Shown: in pieces, positions 23,277 to 34,247 of the stretch
Position numbering within the stretch: position 1 is the first letter of the stretch
Layout: the number at the start of each line of letters is the position of its first letter
Made by a program: the position numbers and the translations under genes
DNA from: Xanthostigma xanthostigma
Lineage: Eukaryota; Arthropoda; Insecta; Raphidioptera; Raphidiidae
Length of the DNA stretch: 64,000 nt
NCBI GenBank assembly: GCA_963575645.1
Contig: OY754467.1
Coordinates: forward strand, 8,184,001 to 8,248,000
Reading direction: 5' to 3'
Notes under the pieces: model-generated
The model's input: only the letters and a program-made list of their open reading frames with translations
Database searches by the model: none
What the model was told of the DNA's origin: nothing

Positions 23277-23550
23277 CAGGCGGGCAAATCTTTTGATCGT
23301 CGGGCCACATTGCTGATGAAAATTTGACCGTGAGCCAAAAATTTTGAAAACAAAAGAGAAGGTTCTTTCATTTCCGCAACAAAAAGGTCTTTTTTCGTCT
23401 GTTGTGGCGGCCCTTGCTTTTTACTATTTTTCTAAAAAAAAATGTTATGCGCAAAATTATATTGGCAAACTATTTTCGCTCTTAATCATTTATAAAATGC
23501 TTCGCGGGCCGGACAAAAGTCTACTGCGGGCCGCCATTTGCCCAGACCTG
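23277..23550. mobile_element. hAT MITE, CAGG...CCTG type, copy 1
   Basis: It begins CAGGCGGGCAAATC and ends GCCATTTGCCCAGACCTG. AATTAGAG (23269-23276) and GATTAGAG (23551-23558) are an 8-bp TSD with one mismatch. A close relative is at 41164-41397. The shared interior includes GATCGTCGGGCC and ATGCTTCGCGGGCC. The ORF across it is not a gene. Confidence 0.8.
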
Positions 23551-23639
23551 GATTAGAGAGTCTACCATATTAAAATGTTCAAGGAGGCCTAAATTTCTAG
23601 TTAGGTACGCTACTAATGCTGGGATTGTCAAAATATCTG

Positions 23640-23930
23640 TTTTGACAATGGCCTTAGATTGTGAACATACCTACCTATTTATCCGTATGAAGAGCATTGT
23701 AGAGTTTTAAATCAATCCTGCTCGAAAAATAATTAATTAATCGATTGAAACGATATTTTATTAAACTATGTATACATGTATTTAGCATCATTTTTTGTAC
23801 AGTTTCTACTTCGAAACAACGCAACGGTTTTCTACGCATTTTGATCAAAATTTAGCTTGGAAAGTCATCTTTTCTATGTAGAACAGTCATTTGTTTTGTG
23901 TGAGTAAAAATCTAATGCTCTTATGGGCTA
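23640..23930. repeat. Decayed interspersed repeat, relative at 14.6 kb
   Basis: GACAATGGCCTTAGATTGTG at the left and the inverted GATCAAAATTTAGCTTGGAA block at the right match the 14.56-14.73 kb repeat. Confidence 0.5.
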
Positions 23931-23934
23931 TGTG

Positions 23935-25090
23935 CAAGGAGGCGGAGTTACAATTTTTTCGAGCGTTAGTGGTGAGCACTAGGGGAAACTTCAAACTCAA
24001 ATTTTCCGTACGTCAGTGAGCAATGTTTATTAAAAGTGAAAATAGTCATAATTTTATGAAGTTTTCCAATTACAAAGAAAACATGGGCAAAACTAAGCGA
24101 TCAGGAAATGCTTGTTGTGTTCCAGACTGTTGCGCTGATGGCGAATTAAGTAAAATAATGACCATTGGCGCCATAATTTGACGTTCCGCTGTCAGTGAAA
24201 ATAAATTAATTGTTTATATATTGTACGTCATAATTGATAAATAAATAATTCTTACGTACCTTTTATGTTATGCTATTTATATAATGGTCTACAATCTGAA
24301 TTTTATGGTACCTATATAAAATTAATATCAGTTTTCCTTATTACATTTTTTTTTGACACATCATGGCCAACTAAAGTTTTTGACTTATCACCATAGAAAC
24401 ATGTCGCGATTTCCATAAAAAGTGAGTTCAATTATTCTCGATTACCCACTAGCGGCGCTAGTAGGCTTCGTGATTACGACATAAGACTGCTCCGGCGTGT
24501 ACTGAAACTGTAATTTTAAGATCATTCTCAAATAAATTTTTTGACAATCCTTTCTGCAACCCGGCATAAAAATGCTTAGTTTGTAAATTACATTTAATAA
24601 ATATTTGTAAACCATTTGAAGTTCATAAAATTGTACCTATGTGCAGTGTATTTAGATTTTAGACAGTTTGGCACTGCGACTAATGTGTGTGTATTTTGTT
24701 TTTTTTTTATTATAATTGAGCGCTACTCTCTTGTTTTCTGTATACGAGATTCGCATCTGTTTCACAGTACGAAAGAAACAGATGAATTGCAGTGAATGTA
24801 TTAAACAATAATAATTTGAACATATGTAGGTTTCCGATCTGACAGTAGGTAACTGACTTAAAACAAAATAATAAGTTTTTTGATATGCGGTCTGCAAACA
24901 CCGATGTATCCGCGGTTAAAAAACAAAACCGCTTATCTCAAATTTGTGGTAAAATAACGATTGAATCGTGCATCTCATTAGTGAGCCAGTTCTTCGCTAC
25001 AATTGAAAGATACAGCACTGCTGATCACATTAATCGAGGTACCTTCCAATCATAAGAACATTACGAACGAATTTATAAATAATAGAAATT
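23935..25090. other. Intergenic sequence
   Basis: No gene is seen. ORFs at 24650-24900 on the minus strand lack any domain. About 24520-24575 is related to 735-785. Confidence 0.45.
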
Positions 25091-25117
25091 AATTATGAAT
25101 CTTTTTTTCTTACTCTT

Positions 25118-25232
25118 ACTTTTTTCCACGTGTCCATTGGACTTCTTTTCTTTTTTCCACTTGTCCATTTTTCTTCTCTTCTTTTTTTCACTTGTCCGCT
25201 TTACTTCTTTTTTTTTCCACTTGTCCACATAG
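25118..25232. repeat. Pyrimidine-rich tandem repeat (TTTTCCACTTGTCC)
   Basis: TTTTCCACKTGTCC-type units recur four times at intervals of 25-40 bp, separated by CTTCTTTT tracts. Confidence 0.75.
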
Positions 25233-25453
25233 AAGTTTCACTTCTGTAATGCGTTCTCGTAAAAAAATTTAATTTTTTTGTAGGTTTATACTGCAAATAA
25301 TAAATAACTCCATGGTTTGAAAAATAATTCGTTTATTTTTTTAAATAAAAAAAAAATAATTTATAATAATACTTACTCAATATGATTATTAAACAAAAAT
25401 TAATCGTATGATTTTCAACTCTAAAAAAAAATAAAAATAAGAAATTGTTGCCC

Positions 25454-25523
25454 GCACCTGACGGTAATCGAACCCGGGCCGGCCGCGTGGAAAGACAGCA
25501 TTCTACCACTGAGCTACGGATGC
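25454..25523 (-). other. tRNA-Gly-like pseudogene / SINE head
   Basis: On the minus strand it reads GCATCCGTAGCTCAGTGGTA, then a loop TTTCCAC (TCC anticodon position) and GGGTTCGATTACC as B box. Overall layout and length (70 nt) fit tRNA-Gly. The anticodon and T stems contain several mismatches and the acceptor stem one, so it is probably a tRNA-derived repeat. An AT-rich tail follows it. Confidence 0.6.
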
Positions 25524-25544
25524 TTGCAAAGAATAATTGTTTAC

Positions 25545-25620
25545 ATAGTACAATATAGTACACTGTCGTGACAAATTTCGTTACATATGGAACCGTGACA
25601 AATTTCGTTACATAGGGGAA
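25545..25620. repeat. Short direct repeat GTGACAAATTTCGTTACATA
   Basis: Two copies lie about 32 bp apart upstream of the tRNA-like segment. Confidence 0.7.
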
Positions 25621-26017
25621 CGGGTTTACCCCCGTATTTAAAGAAGTTTTCACTTCAAAAAAATCACGATTACATTATTATTACATATAACTCAGACGAA
25701 CAAGTATATCGGATAAACGGAACTCTACTGTAATAATATTATAATATGTATTGAATTTCGCAACACAAGTAAAGATACTGTTCATAGTGAATAAATATAA
25801 TTACCCAATAAATTTAACAATTTTTAACGTAATGAAAACATTTGTTTTTATGTGTATTTAACAGTAATTTTCTAACTCGTTTTGAAGTAATTTAAAAATC
25901 AATAAATGTAAATTTTGTCTACTTTTTAACCGTAAACATCTATCAAATTACTTCAAATACAAAATTTTATTTGTTAATTTTAACTTCTTAAAAACACTTT
26001 TTTTCTAGAATCGGTTT

Positions 26018-26575
26018 TTAAACGCTTTATATTAGCTTGGGTTGTAACTAACTATGTATGTATGTAACTATGTATGTATGTCCGTAACGGAATCTTTGAG
26101 CATAATTTTCACCAATTTCCCGAAGTCTGATTAATTTGAAACTTTGCATACGTATCAAGGACCGATGACAATGCAATAATTTGATAACAGTTTCCCATTA
26201 TCCTTATTAGGACCCCCAGGATTAATAAATTCTTTTATAGATCCTCTGTAGTAAACGCTTTATTTTCACCAATTTCCCGAAGTCTGATTAATTTGAAACT
26301 TTGCATACGTATCAAGGACCGATGACAATGCAATAATTTGATAACAGTTTCCCATTATCCTTATTATTAAACGCTTTATATTAGTTTGGGTTGTAACTAT
26401 GTATGTATGTCCGTAACGGAATCTTTGAGCATAATTTTCACCAATTTCCCGAAGTCTGATTAATTTGAAACTTTGCATACGTATCAAGGACCGATGACAA
26501 TGCAATAATTTGATAACAGTTTCCCATTATCCTTATTAGGACCCCCAGGATTAATAAATTCTTTTATAGATCCTC
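26018..26575. repeat. Tandem units of a dispersed repeat (CGCTTTATATTAG...)
   Basis: Blocks TAACTATGTATGTATGTCCG, CACCAATTTCCCGAAGTCTG and GGACCGATGACAATGCAATA occur up to three times between 26018 and 26575, alternating with AGGACCCCCAGGATTAATAA. A diverged copy is at 32885-33030. The ORF here is a by-product. Confidence 0.75.
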
Positions 26576-26597
26576 AAACTAAAAAGTGAAAAATAAA

Positions 26598-26809
26598 ATA
26601 TAGTTTAAAAAAAACTAAAAAACACGCTTTATATCGGACTAAAAAGTAAAAAATAATTGTTTTAAAATAAGCTTAAAAAGCGTTGGGCGCTCGATGTACG
26701 AAAATGTGGAACAAAGCGCCCCACGCTTTTTAAGCTTATTTTAAAACAATTATTTTTTACTTTTTAGTCCGATATAAAGCGTGTTTTTTAGTTTTTTTTA
26801 AACTATATT
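26598..26809. mobile_element. Foldback MITE, ~95-bp arms
   Basis: The left arm 26598-26691 and the right arm 26714-26809 are near-perfect inverses (GACTAAAAAGTAAAAAATAA, AACACGCTTTATATCGG, AAGCTTAAAAAGCG), with a ~22-bp loop. It is related in its arms to 33170-33395 and 41941-42137. Confidence 0.8.
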
Positions 26810-26869
26810 TTTTGAAATTAAAATTTTACCAAAAAATATTACAATTACTCTAAATTAACACGAAGCTTG

Positions 26870-27275
26870 TTAGACCGCTAGATTTGGCCGTTATATTTCA
26901 AGCTGGTTGTATAGCACTGGTTTTCGTGATTGCTTTTATGTGTTCGCTCCACTCGATGCATGTATTGAAGCTTGCTTTGTAGAGATGGGTTTACTGCGCG
27001 CGCACTGATACTTCGACCGCTAACAAAAATGGACGTTTGTTGTCTCTGAACAGAACACACGCTATGACGCTGTATTTGTTTGTGTGTCGCCCACGTGACA
27101 AGATACTGTTTCTTGATTGGTTCTTGCTCAAAACAAGCAAGGAAAATAGCACCGATTCTAATTTTAAAATCCATTTGTATGAGCTAACAGGCTAGCCCGC
27201 AGTGACGTCATTTCCAGCCTCGTCGCCAGCCTGCCGGCCTGCAGGAGTCCCAGCAGTGATTCTAGCCTCGTGTCA
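26870..27275. mobile_element. Related copy of the 14.7-kb TIR element
   Basis: Shared features are GCTTGCTTTGTAGA, CTGCGCGCGCACTGATA, ACAAGATACTGTTTCTTGAT and a terminal ATTCTAGCCTCGTGT. It is more diverged than the 19.4-kb copy. Confidence 0.6.
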
Positions 27276-27354
27276 TTGTCATCAAAAATTTAAGATTTTT
27301 TGAACACACATTGAATTGACTTTTTTGCATAAAGTTAAAATCTAATATTTAAAC

Positions 27355-27892
27355 CAGTGATTCCCAAAGTGTTCTATATCGACCCCCAGGGGTCGACGAC
27401 AACTTGCAAAGGGTCCATGTCAGCGGGAAAAAAAAATTGGGTGTCTATGAAATGAAAATGGGGGTCAACGATAGTGAATCTCCTAACAAAAAAAGAAACA
27501 AACTGGACATCGTTAACCGAGGAGATTTAGGATTAAATCTAACTAAATTGATGCCAAATGTTGATTTATTATTAAAGCATCAGGTTCATCCCTCACACTA
27601 AAGGCATTTACTTTTTGCTTATAGTTATTTTATGTAACAGAAAGTAAATTTTAATTTGATTCGTTTTAATTTGAATCTAATTAATAAATGTTTAAAACTA
27701 AACATTTAACACTACACTTCACTACCGTTATAAATTTAAATCGTTCAAAGTGAGTAGCGCTATACCGATTGTCAAAAATACATTTGAAATTAATGAATAT
27801 GCAAAAAATCAATATCAGTTAAGCAGGGGGTCTACCCAAAACCGAAAAACATGGGAAGTGGTCTACGAGACAAAAAAGTTCGGGGACCTCTA
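27355..27892 (+). mobile_element. hAT element with ATTTAAAC TSD and transposase tail
   Basis: ATTTAAAC is present at 27347-27354 and 27893-27900, a perfect 8-bp TSD. The ends read CAGTGATTCCCAAAGTG and, reverse-complemented, TAGAGGTCCCCGAACTT, classic hAT TIR style. The interior keeps the 3' end of a transposase gene (27404-27601). The element is internally deleted and non-autonomous. Confidence 0.85.
27404..27601 (+). pseudogene. hAT transposase C-terminal fragment
   Basis: The end of the frame reads ...NKKRNKLDIVNRGDLGLNL then TKLMPNVDLLLKHQVHPSH and a stop. The pattern N-R-L...DLRL-L...P-I/V-D-L...K-Q-HPSH is characteristic of the C terminus of Charlie/Buster-type hAT transposases. The dimerisation and catalytic regions are missing. 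The ATG used by the ORF is arbitrary; the real fragment probably begins around the SPNKKRNKL segment. Confidence 0.7.
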
Positions 27893-27904
27893 ATTTAAAC
27901 CATC

Positions 27905-28300
27905 TGCATTTTTGTAATAAAAATCTAGAGTTCCATAATTTACTTATTTGATAACAAAAATTCCGCAACTTTTTCTAATCTAAATCGCTAATTCAAAAGT
28001 TTATCCAATGTTTTAAACATCTAGGCTTTGGCAGAATCTAATTTAAAATATTGTTTATGTCAAACTGTTGACATAATATAAAAGTTCTTTCATAAAAAGT
28101 CTAACTTTATGTATGAATGAGATCAATTTGCATATCAAAACTGTTTTTTTTTATTATCCAATAAACAGATATACAGATATTATGTGGGTTGATGCTATAT
28201 CTAATTATACAGAATGGCTCAAAAACACAGATAACATCATAAAATTATATATAAATTACATAGTCAAAACTAGGTAATAAAATAAAATGCTTTAAACTTA
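27905..28300. other. AT-rich intergenic sequence
   Basis: Nothing recognisable was found. Confidence 0.5.
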
Positions 28301-28329
28301 TTCTATTATTAGAACAAAGCCAAGATAAA

Positions 28330-28795
28330 TAGACTGCACACGATGCGTGTATTGGAGCTAGCTTTGTAGATTGGTTTGATGCGCGCAAAACTCAACGGAT
28401 ACCCGCACGTCGCCCCTCGGCGCGACGGCGGTCGGTCCGATGCAGTGGACCACGTCATTTCATAGAAGTCTGTTGACGACGACAGATGTGCGCACACGTT
28501 TTTACCTATACCTACCTTGTGCTTCTCATTGTGAATATGGAGTTGAAAATTGATATTGATATGGATTTATTAATTAGTCTTGTAGCTAATAGACCAGTGT
28601 TGGGACAAGAGTAGACAATTACAAAAATAAACACGCAATAACGTACTTGCACTTCTTCGCCCTTCGAGTATAGAACTGATATCGATAACAACGGACGCGC
28701 TCACGTTATATTAGCGGATCGTGTACAAAGGTAACCGTTTCGCGTCGGCCCGTTACCCGTTGACTAAAACGGTCGTTAACATTTAACAAGAGCCC
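28330..28795 (+). mobile_element. Harbinger-like element, copy 1 (chimeric left end)
   Basis: From about 28388 this matches 58313-58704 closely (CGCACGTCGCCCCTCGGCGC, GGACCACGTCATTTCATAG, TTAGCGGATCGTGTACAAAG, CGTTACCCGTTGACTAAAAC). The left 60 bp instead resemble the 26.87-kb element (CGATGCGTGTATTGGAGC), so the left end is chimeric. It carries a short MADF-like reading frame at 28537-28614. Confidence 0.65.
28537..28614 (+). pseudogene. MADF-like N-terminal peptide remnant
   Basis: ATG-initiated 25-codon frame: MELKIDIDMDLLISLVANRP then VLGQE and TAG. The LISLV-x-x-RPVL pattern resembles the first helix of MADF domains, which occur in the second protein of PIF/Harbinger transposons. The rest of the domain is absent. 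The second copy (58462-58557) extends the peptide by FRKLQK. Confidence 0.4.
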
Positions 28796-28799
28796 TTAG

Positions 28800-29265
28800 T
28801 GTAAAAGATTATATTTGGCCATAAATGGCTGTAACGTTGGCAACACTGTTTTATATATTACTGTTCTTTTTTTAGTCGTGCTGGCTTTATCCAACAATGT
28901 AATATAATATTTGTATAGTGTAAATGAAAGTAACAATGCATACGGAGCATTGAAACTCAAAGATAGATTAAGTGATAACAATCGCTGCCTCACCAACTCA
29001 TTACGCCTGTCAAGAAGTCCATTAATAACATTGTTTCTGCTTCAAGTAAAAATACATATCGTGTAACGCGTACCTACTAATAACTATATCTTATATCGGT
29101 AGACAAAATCTATTTTATCTGTGACTAAAAGTCAACACAGCTTATGTGATATTTTTCATGTTTGTTTTACATCTTTTAAATTGAGGAGCAATGATGCAAA
29201 ACCCGATAAATCCAGTTTTACTAGTTTCGAGTAAATCGCGAAAATCTGTCACACAGAATGCTTCA
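28800..29265. other. Intergenic sequence
   Basis: No gene is seen. The minus-strand ORF near 28796-28996 has no domain I recognise. Confidence 0.45.
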
Positions 29266-29270
29266 GATTA

Positions 29271-30146
29271 TTGCACATACCGCTAAACTAGCGGTATGTG
29301 CTTTATTATCGCTTTGTGCGTCAGAGCTGACTTTCGTTCATATAAGAAGTTATATCTAAGTTAATTTCACACGAAATCCATTCAAATTGAAGCTTTTTGA
29401 AAAGAGGAGATTCTAATCTATACAATAGAACCATTTTTAAATCAATTTGAGTTCATAAATACTATTAAAATTGTAATTGAAAATCACAAACAGCAGTTGT
29501 CGGTTGGTCTGTACGTATGTACGTACGTATGTACGTACGTATGTACGTACGTATGTACGTACGTATGTACGTACGTACGTCACGACTCTACAGATCGCAA
29601 TTTTGGTCGGATTGCCTTGGGTTATATTTTATTCACTTTGTTTACTATCAGACCAGAACCCTATTTAAATTCACTAAAATGTGTTCAGTAGTTTAATTTT
29701 TATAAACAGTTTTATTTTTTATTATTTTTGACAGCTAAAAGTTTAAAAACAATTTGTAAATATAGTGTAATCCATAAAACAAGTGCTACACTTGTATACC
29801 GTGATAACACCACTATCGTATTAGGCCGCCGTGGCGCAATGGTTATGCCGTTGGATCTTCAAGGGCAAGGTCCTGGGTTCGATTCCTTACGAAACCATTG
29901 ATATTTTTTTTCTTTTTTTTCTTTTTATTTTGTTTTATTTTATTCCACTTGATATTAATTATTATATTATATTATGTATAGTTCTTAATTTTTTTTATTT
30001 TTGCAAACTTAAAAAAAAAAATTTTTCAATTTCTTTCTTTAAATTTTCAAATCTTTTTAAATTTATTAAAAATATTTTTTAATTGTTATTTTTTTATCAT
30101 ACAGTGGAAAACTTGCGGGATGTGCACTTTTGGTTTTGCCAACTAT
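29271..30146 (-). mobile_element. Composite hairpin/tRNA-like element, copy 3
   Basis: Third near-full copy. The hairpin is at 29273-29301. The microsatellite is strongly expanded here (about 29511-29580, alternating TACGTATG and TACGTACG). The tRNA-like segment is at 29824-29896, and the far-end inverse GCGGGATGTGCA is near 30116. Two overlapping ORFs across the microsatellite give YVRTYVRT/CTYVCTYV repeats and are artefacts. Confidence 0.65.
29824..29896 (+). other. tRNA-like segment in composite element copy 3
   Basis: TGGCGCAATGG (A box) and GGGTTCGATTCC (B box) are preserved. It shares the poor stem pairing of the other copies. Confidence 0.6.
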
Positions 30147-30284
30147 TAGCAAATTATTATCTTTTACGAATCAGTGGCATATTATGTCATAGATGAGTTT
30201 GCCAAATTTAGGAAAAAAAAATAACTAGAATTAATATTTGTCAGAAACGAAAAAAAAATGATTAATCGGGTTTTCTATGGTTGC

Positions 30285-30450
30285 GCTCGTCGGTGATTGG
30301 CCGTGATCACTCGTTGCCTTTGTCACTTGTCGCTTTCCTGCTTTAAAGTACAGTCAAATACGCTATTGTCAAGTTGTTATTGTTATTTTAGTAATGTTGA
30401 GTTGCGAGTTTGTAGTTTTTCAACAGACTGTACAAGCGATATTTTCAAAA
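30285..30450 (+). repeat. Interspersed repeat, family shared with 0.3 and 40.7 kb
   Basis: Includes GCTCGTCGGTGATTGGCCG, GCTTTCCTGCTTTAAAGTAC, GTCAAGTTGTTATTG and CAACAGACTGTACAAGCG. Confidence 0.7.
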
Positions 30451-30454
30451 AACG

Positions 30455-31180
30455 AGTAAACATAGAATAAGATGACGTTCTATACTTATATAAGATGTCA
30501 AGGCTTATAGCTGACGTTTAAAATGCAGGATATTAGGCCGCAGCTTGCTAAAATGCTAGTACAGGTTACGGGTTTTGTTGTGTAGTAAAGTATAGATATA
30601 TAAATAATATAATTTACAACGCGAAACATATATGTATAGCGCTGTAAGTCATCGATACACACGAAGTCGCAATGCAAGTCCAGGCTTCAAAATAATACAA
30701 TGAGAACAATAATAATCAATAGATTGTAAATAATGCAGAACCAAAAAATAAAAGAAAATTTATATAATGTCGCTTGCAGTCAAAGCATGCTCTGGTCACG
30801 GAACATAATAGCTGACTATCAGTTAAAATAAATCATGAATACCTACTTTTACATTTTGTTTGACTTACTGCTAATACTAATTTATCTGCGACCGCAAGAC
30901 AAAAGCATTTGAGTCGATTTAAATAGTATATTACACACAAGGACCGAAAGTTTGATATCCTTGCACTTCCGCGCCCGAGATGAATGTGTGGCATATACTA
31001 TTTTTTCTTCATACCTCAGTCGTAAGTACGCTTACTAAATACATTAGTTAATTACTTATTAATTACATGAAAACACAGATAAATTCCAAGCAAGTAGCTT
31101 TGAGGTTATATACGTAAAAACACAAATGACAGCTGTTCGCGACTATTAGCTAAAATGTAATAGGGTTGCTGTGGACGCCA
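30455..31180. other. Intergenic sequence
   Basis: No gene is seen. Confidence 0.5.
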
Positions 31181-31672
31181 ATGACCTCAGCTGTTGAGCG
31201 TCTATAATTCACAATCTCTCTTTCTCTAGGGTTGCTATGGAAACGATATCTAAACAACAGTTAATAGGTTATTTTTTATTTACTGCCGCCCGAACGTACG
31301 TACTTCCCGCATCAGTGCGTGTAATGCTACCAACGCGTAAATGTTAGACTTTCTGCCTTACAATTGATGTCGAAAGTATGTACTTTCGATCGAGGTAAGT
31401 TTTTTTTTCTTTTTAGTGGACTTTTTGATATTTTATTAGTACCTAAACTTAAAACTAGATATCTATAAAAGATACTACTGAGCCGATTTAAGTAAAATTT
31501 ATGTGGGATCATCCTGTAGGTATGCTCTATTAAATAGGAAAAAAAAACATTAAAATCGGTTTACAAGTGGCGGAGATACGCGGAACACATAAAAAAACGC
31601 GTCGGTTGAATAACCTTCTTTTTATACTCAATTAGTATAGAAACTATGTCATTTTGTTTAAATCAAATCATT

Positions 31673-31923
31673 TTGACGTGATAACGTCTTATAAATTGAT
31701 GAAACACCAGCTGCACGCACGAAAAAGTGTAACGCCGTAACGTTCCGCCTGACCCTGTGCGTGCAAGCGAGAGCGCAGTATAAGCGATAGAGAGTCGGTA
31801 AAAATATAGTTTGACAGCTACTAAAATTTAGGCTATGTATTATTAAATATGATATTCGAGCGGAATACGTTATCACGTAAAACTTCGTCCGTAAACCGAC
31901 TTTACAGACAACCAATTTTTTTC
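31673..31923. mobile_element. GACGTGATAACGTC family, copy 2
   Basis: A 250-bp shorter relative of 4155-4803. The left end is TTTTGACGTGATAACGTC and the right end is ATACGTTATCACGTAAAAC. The minus-strand ORF crossing it is not a gene. Confidence 0.65.
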
Positions 31924-31929
31924 CGTAAA

Positions 31930-32880
31930 AGCCGTTCACGCAAATTTTAGCGACACAAGACTAAAAAGTAAAAAATGTTCAGCTAGTAGTCAATGTTTAT
32001 GTGAATCACTAAATAATCTATTACTACACAAGCTTCGGCGCTAATGCTCTTACTTGTCGAGCGTCTATAATCTACAATCTCTCGACGTATTGCGTTGCGA
32101 GCAGTAAATCGACAGAACTGCACATTTACGATACTCCGTCGAGAGATGTCATCATTTAGTCGAGTTCATTCGAAATGTATATGTTAAATGTTAATGAATA
32201 AATTAAGTACGTCAATTTGTCACCAGTTAACTCGAACAAATGCAATCAAACAATCTCATTCATGTAAATCACACCTTCTAATGCGCTAAAGCTGTAACAT
32301 CGTAAACTTATAAACTCCTACTACTAAAAGATCAATGACATACAAACAGTTGAAGACATTAAAGAAAAAAAAAGAACAGCGAAAACAAAACTGCAACGCG
32401 GCAGCAGACAAACGTCCTCGTGCGCTCTTTGTGTAGTTTGTATTGTAGAAAAAAAAAATAACCCTAAAACATGATAGCGCAGTGCGGCGCGACTCCCCCG
32501 CTTGTCATTTGCACGCCGATTGGCAACTGTTTCATATAGTTACCGCGCTGAAACATATGACGGCGCAACGGTTATAGCTGAAAATGTTAAACAAATGCAA
32601 CACGACTGCATCGCTGTGTTCATTTGTTCGTAGAATGCACAGGCGTCTCGGAATGTGTTTTGTGGGTTTTTGGGAAATTATTTGGATCTTTTTAGAAAAA
32701 CAGTATGCATGCTAAAATTAGGGAAACCTTACTTGTCGAACTCATGTATTTTCAATACCATCTATTTTTAACTAATTTTACTCACGTATTTTCAAGTTGT
32801 CAGTCCCTACGCAAAGTGTCTCCTCCTACGCTGCTCAGTCAGTAGAAAAATACTTTTGACAACGTTTAATATCAAATTAA
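31930..32880. other. Intergenic sequence
   Basis: No gene is seen. One GTCTATAAT motif lies at 32056-32078. About 32480-32580 is relatively G+C-rich. Confidence 0.45.
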
Positions 32881-32884
32881 TACA

Positions 32885-33400
32885 GGTTTTTAACACGCTT
32901 ATATTAGCTTGACTTGTATGTTCGTATGTATGTAAAGAAATCTTTGAGCGTAATTTTCACCAATTTCAAGAAGTTTGATTAACTTTAAAATTTGCACACG
33001 TGCCAAGGGCCGATGACAATACATTTTTTCATAAAAATAAATTCGAATTTTAAAATTTTGAAAAAAATTTGAATTTGAAAATTTTGAAAAAAAATACTTT
33101 TGATGTTGTTTTGAAACTAAAAATTAAAAAAATAAATTATAGTTTAAAAAAACACACGCTTTAATAGTTTAATAGCAAACCGCACTGAAAAATAGAAAAT
33201 AATTATTAACAAAATAATTCAATTATAGTAAAAAAGCGTGGGGTGCCAATAACTATATTTTCATTATAACTCTTATTTTATAAATAGCCAATGAAATAAT
33301 TGTAATATTTAATATCAAGCATCCCGCGCTTTTTTTCTACAATTGAATTATTTTGTTAATAATTATTTTCTACTTTTTAGTTCGGTTTGCTATTAATGCA
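32885..33400. repeat. Composite repeat with foldback (arms 33170-33246 / 33319-33395)
   Basis: The left part is a diverged copy of the 26.0-kb tandem unit. The right part is a foldback whose arms share TAATAGCAAACCG, AATAATTATTAACAAAAT and AAAAAAGCG and lie either side of ~72 bp. Confidence 0.7.
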
Positions 33401-33419
33401 TTAATTATTTCCATGACTA

Positions 33420-33720
33420 CCATATCAACGAAACTAGCTGGACCCGCGTCATTTCGATGAACGAACGCGACTTCCACGTGCAAACGGAAATCGCGAGTGC
33501 AGTAGACCGCAGTGCAGTCACACTGCAGACACGTGTTGTCATCAGGCGGCGGCTGCGTTCCTCTCTCTCTACGTGGCGGCGGCTGCGTTCCTCTCTCTCT
33601 ACGTGGCGGCGGCGGCGCCGCCGCCCCCGATCGGAAGAACGGGTGTTCTGTGCGGGTGTAGTACCTATGTATGTCTGGAACCGAAATGCAAAACGGCCTA
33701 CGTTGACATTTTCAGTATAG
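33420..33720. other. G+C-rich, CpG-rich island with 30-bp tandem repeat
   Basis: This stretch is unusually G+C-rich for the window. The unit GGCGGCGGCTGCGTTCCTCT plus CTCTCTACGT occurs twice, followed by GGCGGCGGCGGCGCCGCCGC. Arg-rich ORFs on both strands reflect composition. It could be a promoter or 5' UTR exon of a nearby gene; no TATA, start codon in good context or splice site decides this. Confidence 0.4.
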
Positions 33721-33724
33721 AATT

Positions 33725-34245
33725 TCCCGTATGTTCGCATCGCGTTTTTTAAGTTATACTTCTTTTGGCATGTTTTGAAAAAAATGATGAGTGTGAATTT
33801 TTAACGATGTAACATCAAAATTAACAGGACGAAGCTGCTCGGAGAAAAACGACTACCAACAGAATAGAGGTAGCGTCTAATAGCTGCATTTATGCCATTT
33901 ATGTGATTCCACATACTACATAATACGTGTTTTTTTTCAATACGTATACAAATTAATAGTGAATTTTATTGAAAACATTTGTTAGTAGATATAATAAAAA
34001 TTTTCCAACGCTTCAATATAATTGGATATGTGATTGTTTTTTTTTTTCCTAAGAAATAGAAATTCAAATTAATAATATTGAAATATTTAAAAATTAACTT
34101 ATTAAGCGGGAAAAGCATGTTACAACCGTTCTATTATTTGAACGCGTCAGAATTTCCCGCCAATTTCGCAAATGACGTCAAAAGGCTGCGGTGCCGTGCA
34201 TCCATCAGCTGCATAATACGTACTGCATCGCGTTATCTATAAAAA
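33725..34245. other. AT-rich intergenic sequence
   Basis: Nothing recognisable was found. Confidence 0.5.
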
Positions 34246-34247
34246 CA

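Noticed and set aside
25454-25523. Functional tRNA-Gly(TCC) gene
   Set aside because: Mismatches in acceptor, D, anticodon and T stems; better explained as a tRNA pseudogene or SINE head.
29477-29691. ORFs encoding YVRTYVRT / CTYVCTYV repeats
   Set aside because: Translation of the GTAC/GTATGTAC microsatellite within a mobile element.
33417-33740. Arg-rich ORFs on both strands of the G+C-rich island
   Set aside because: Both strands are open because of CGG/CTCTCT repeats; no domain or coding signature is visible.
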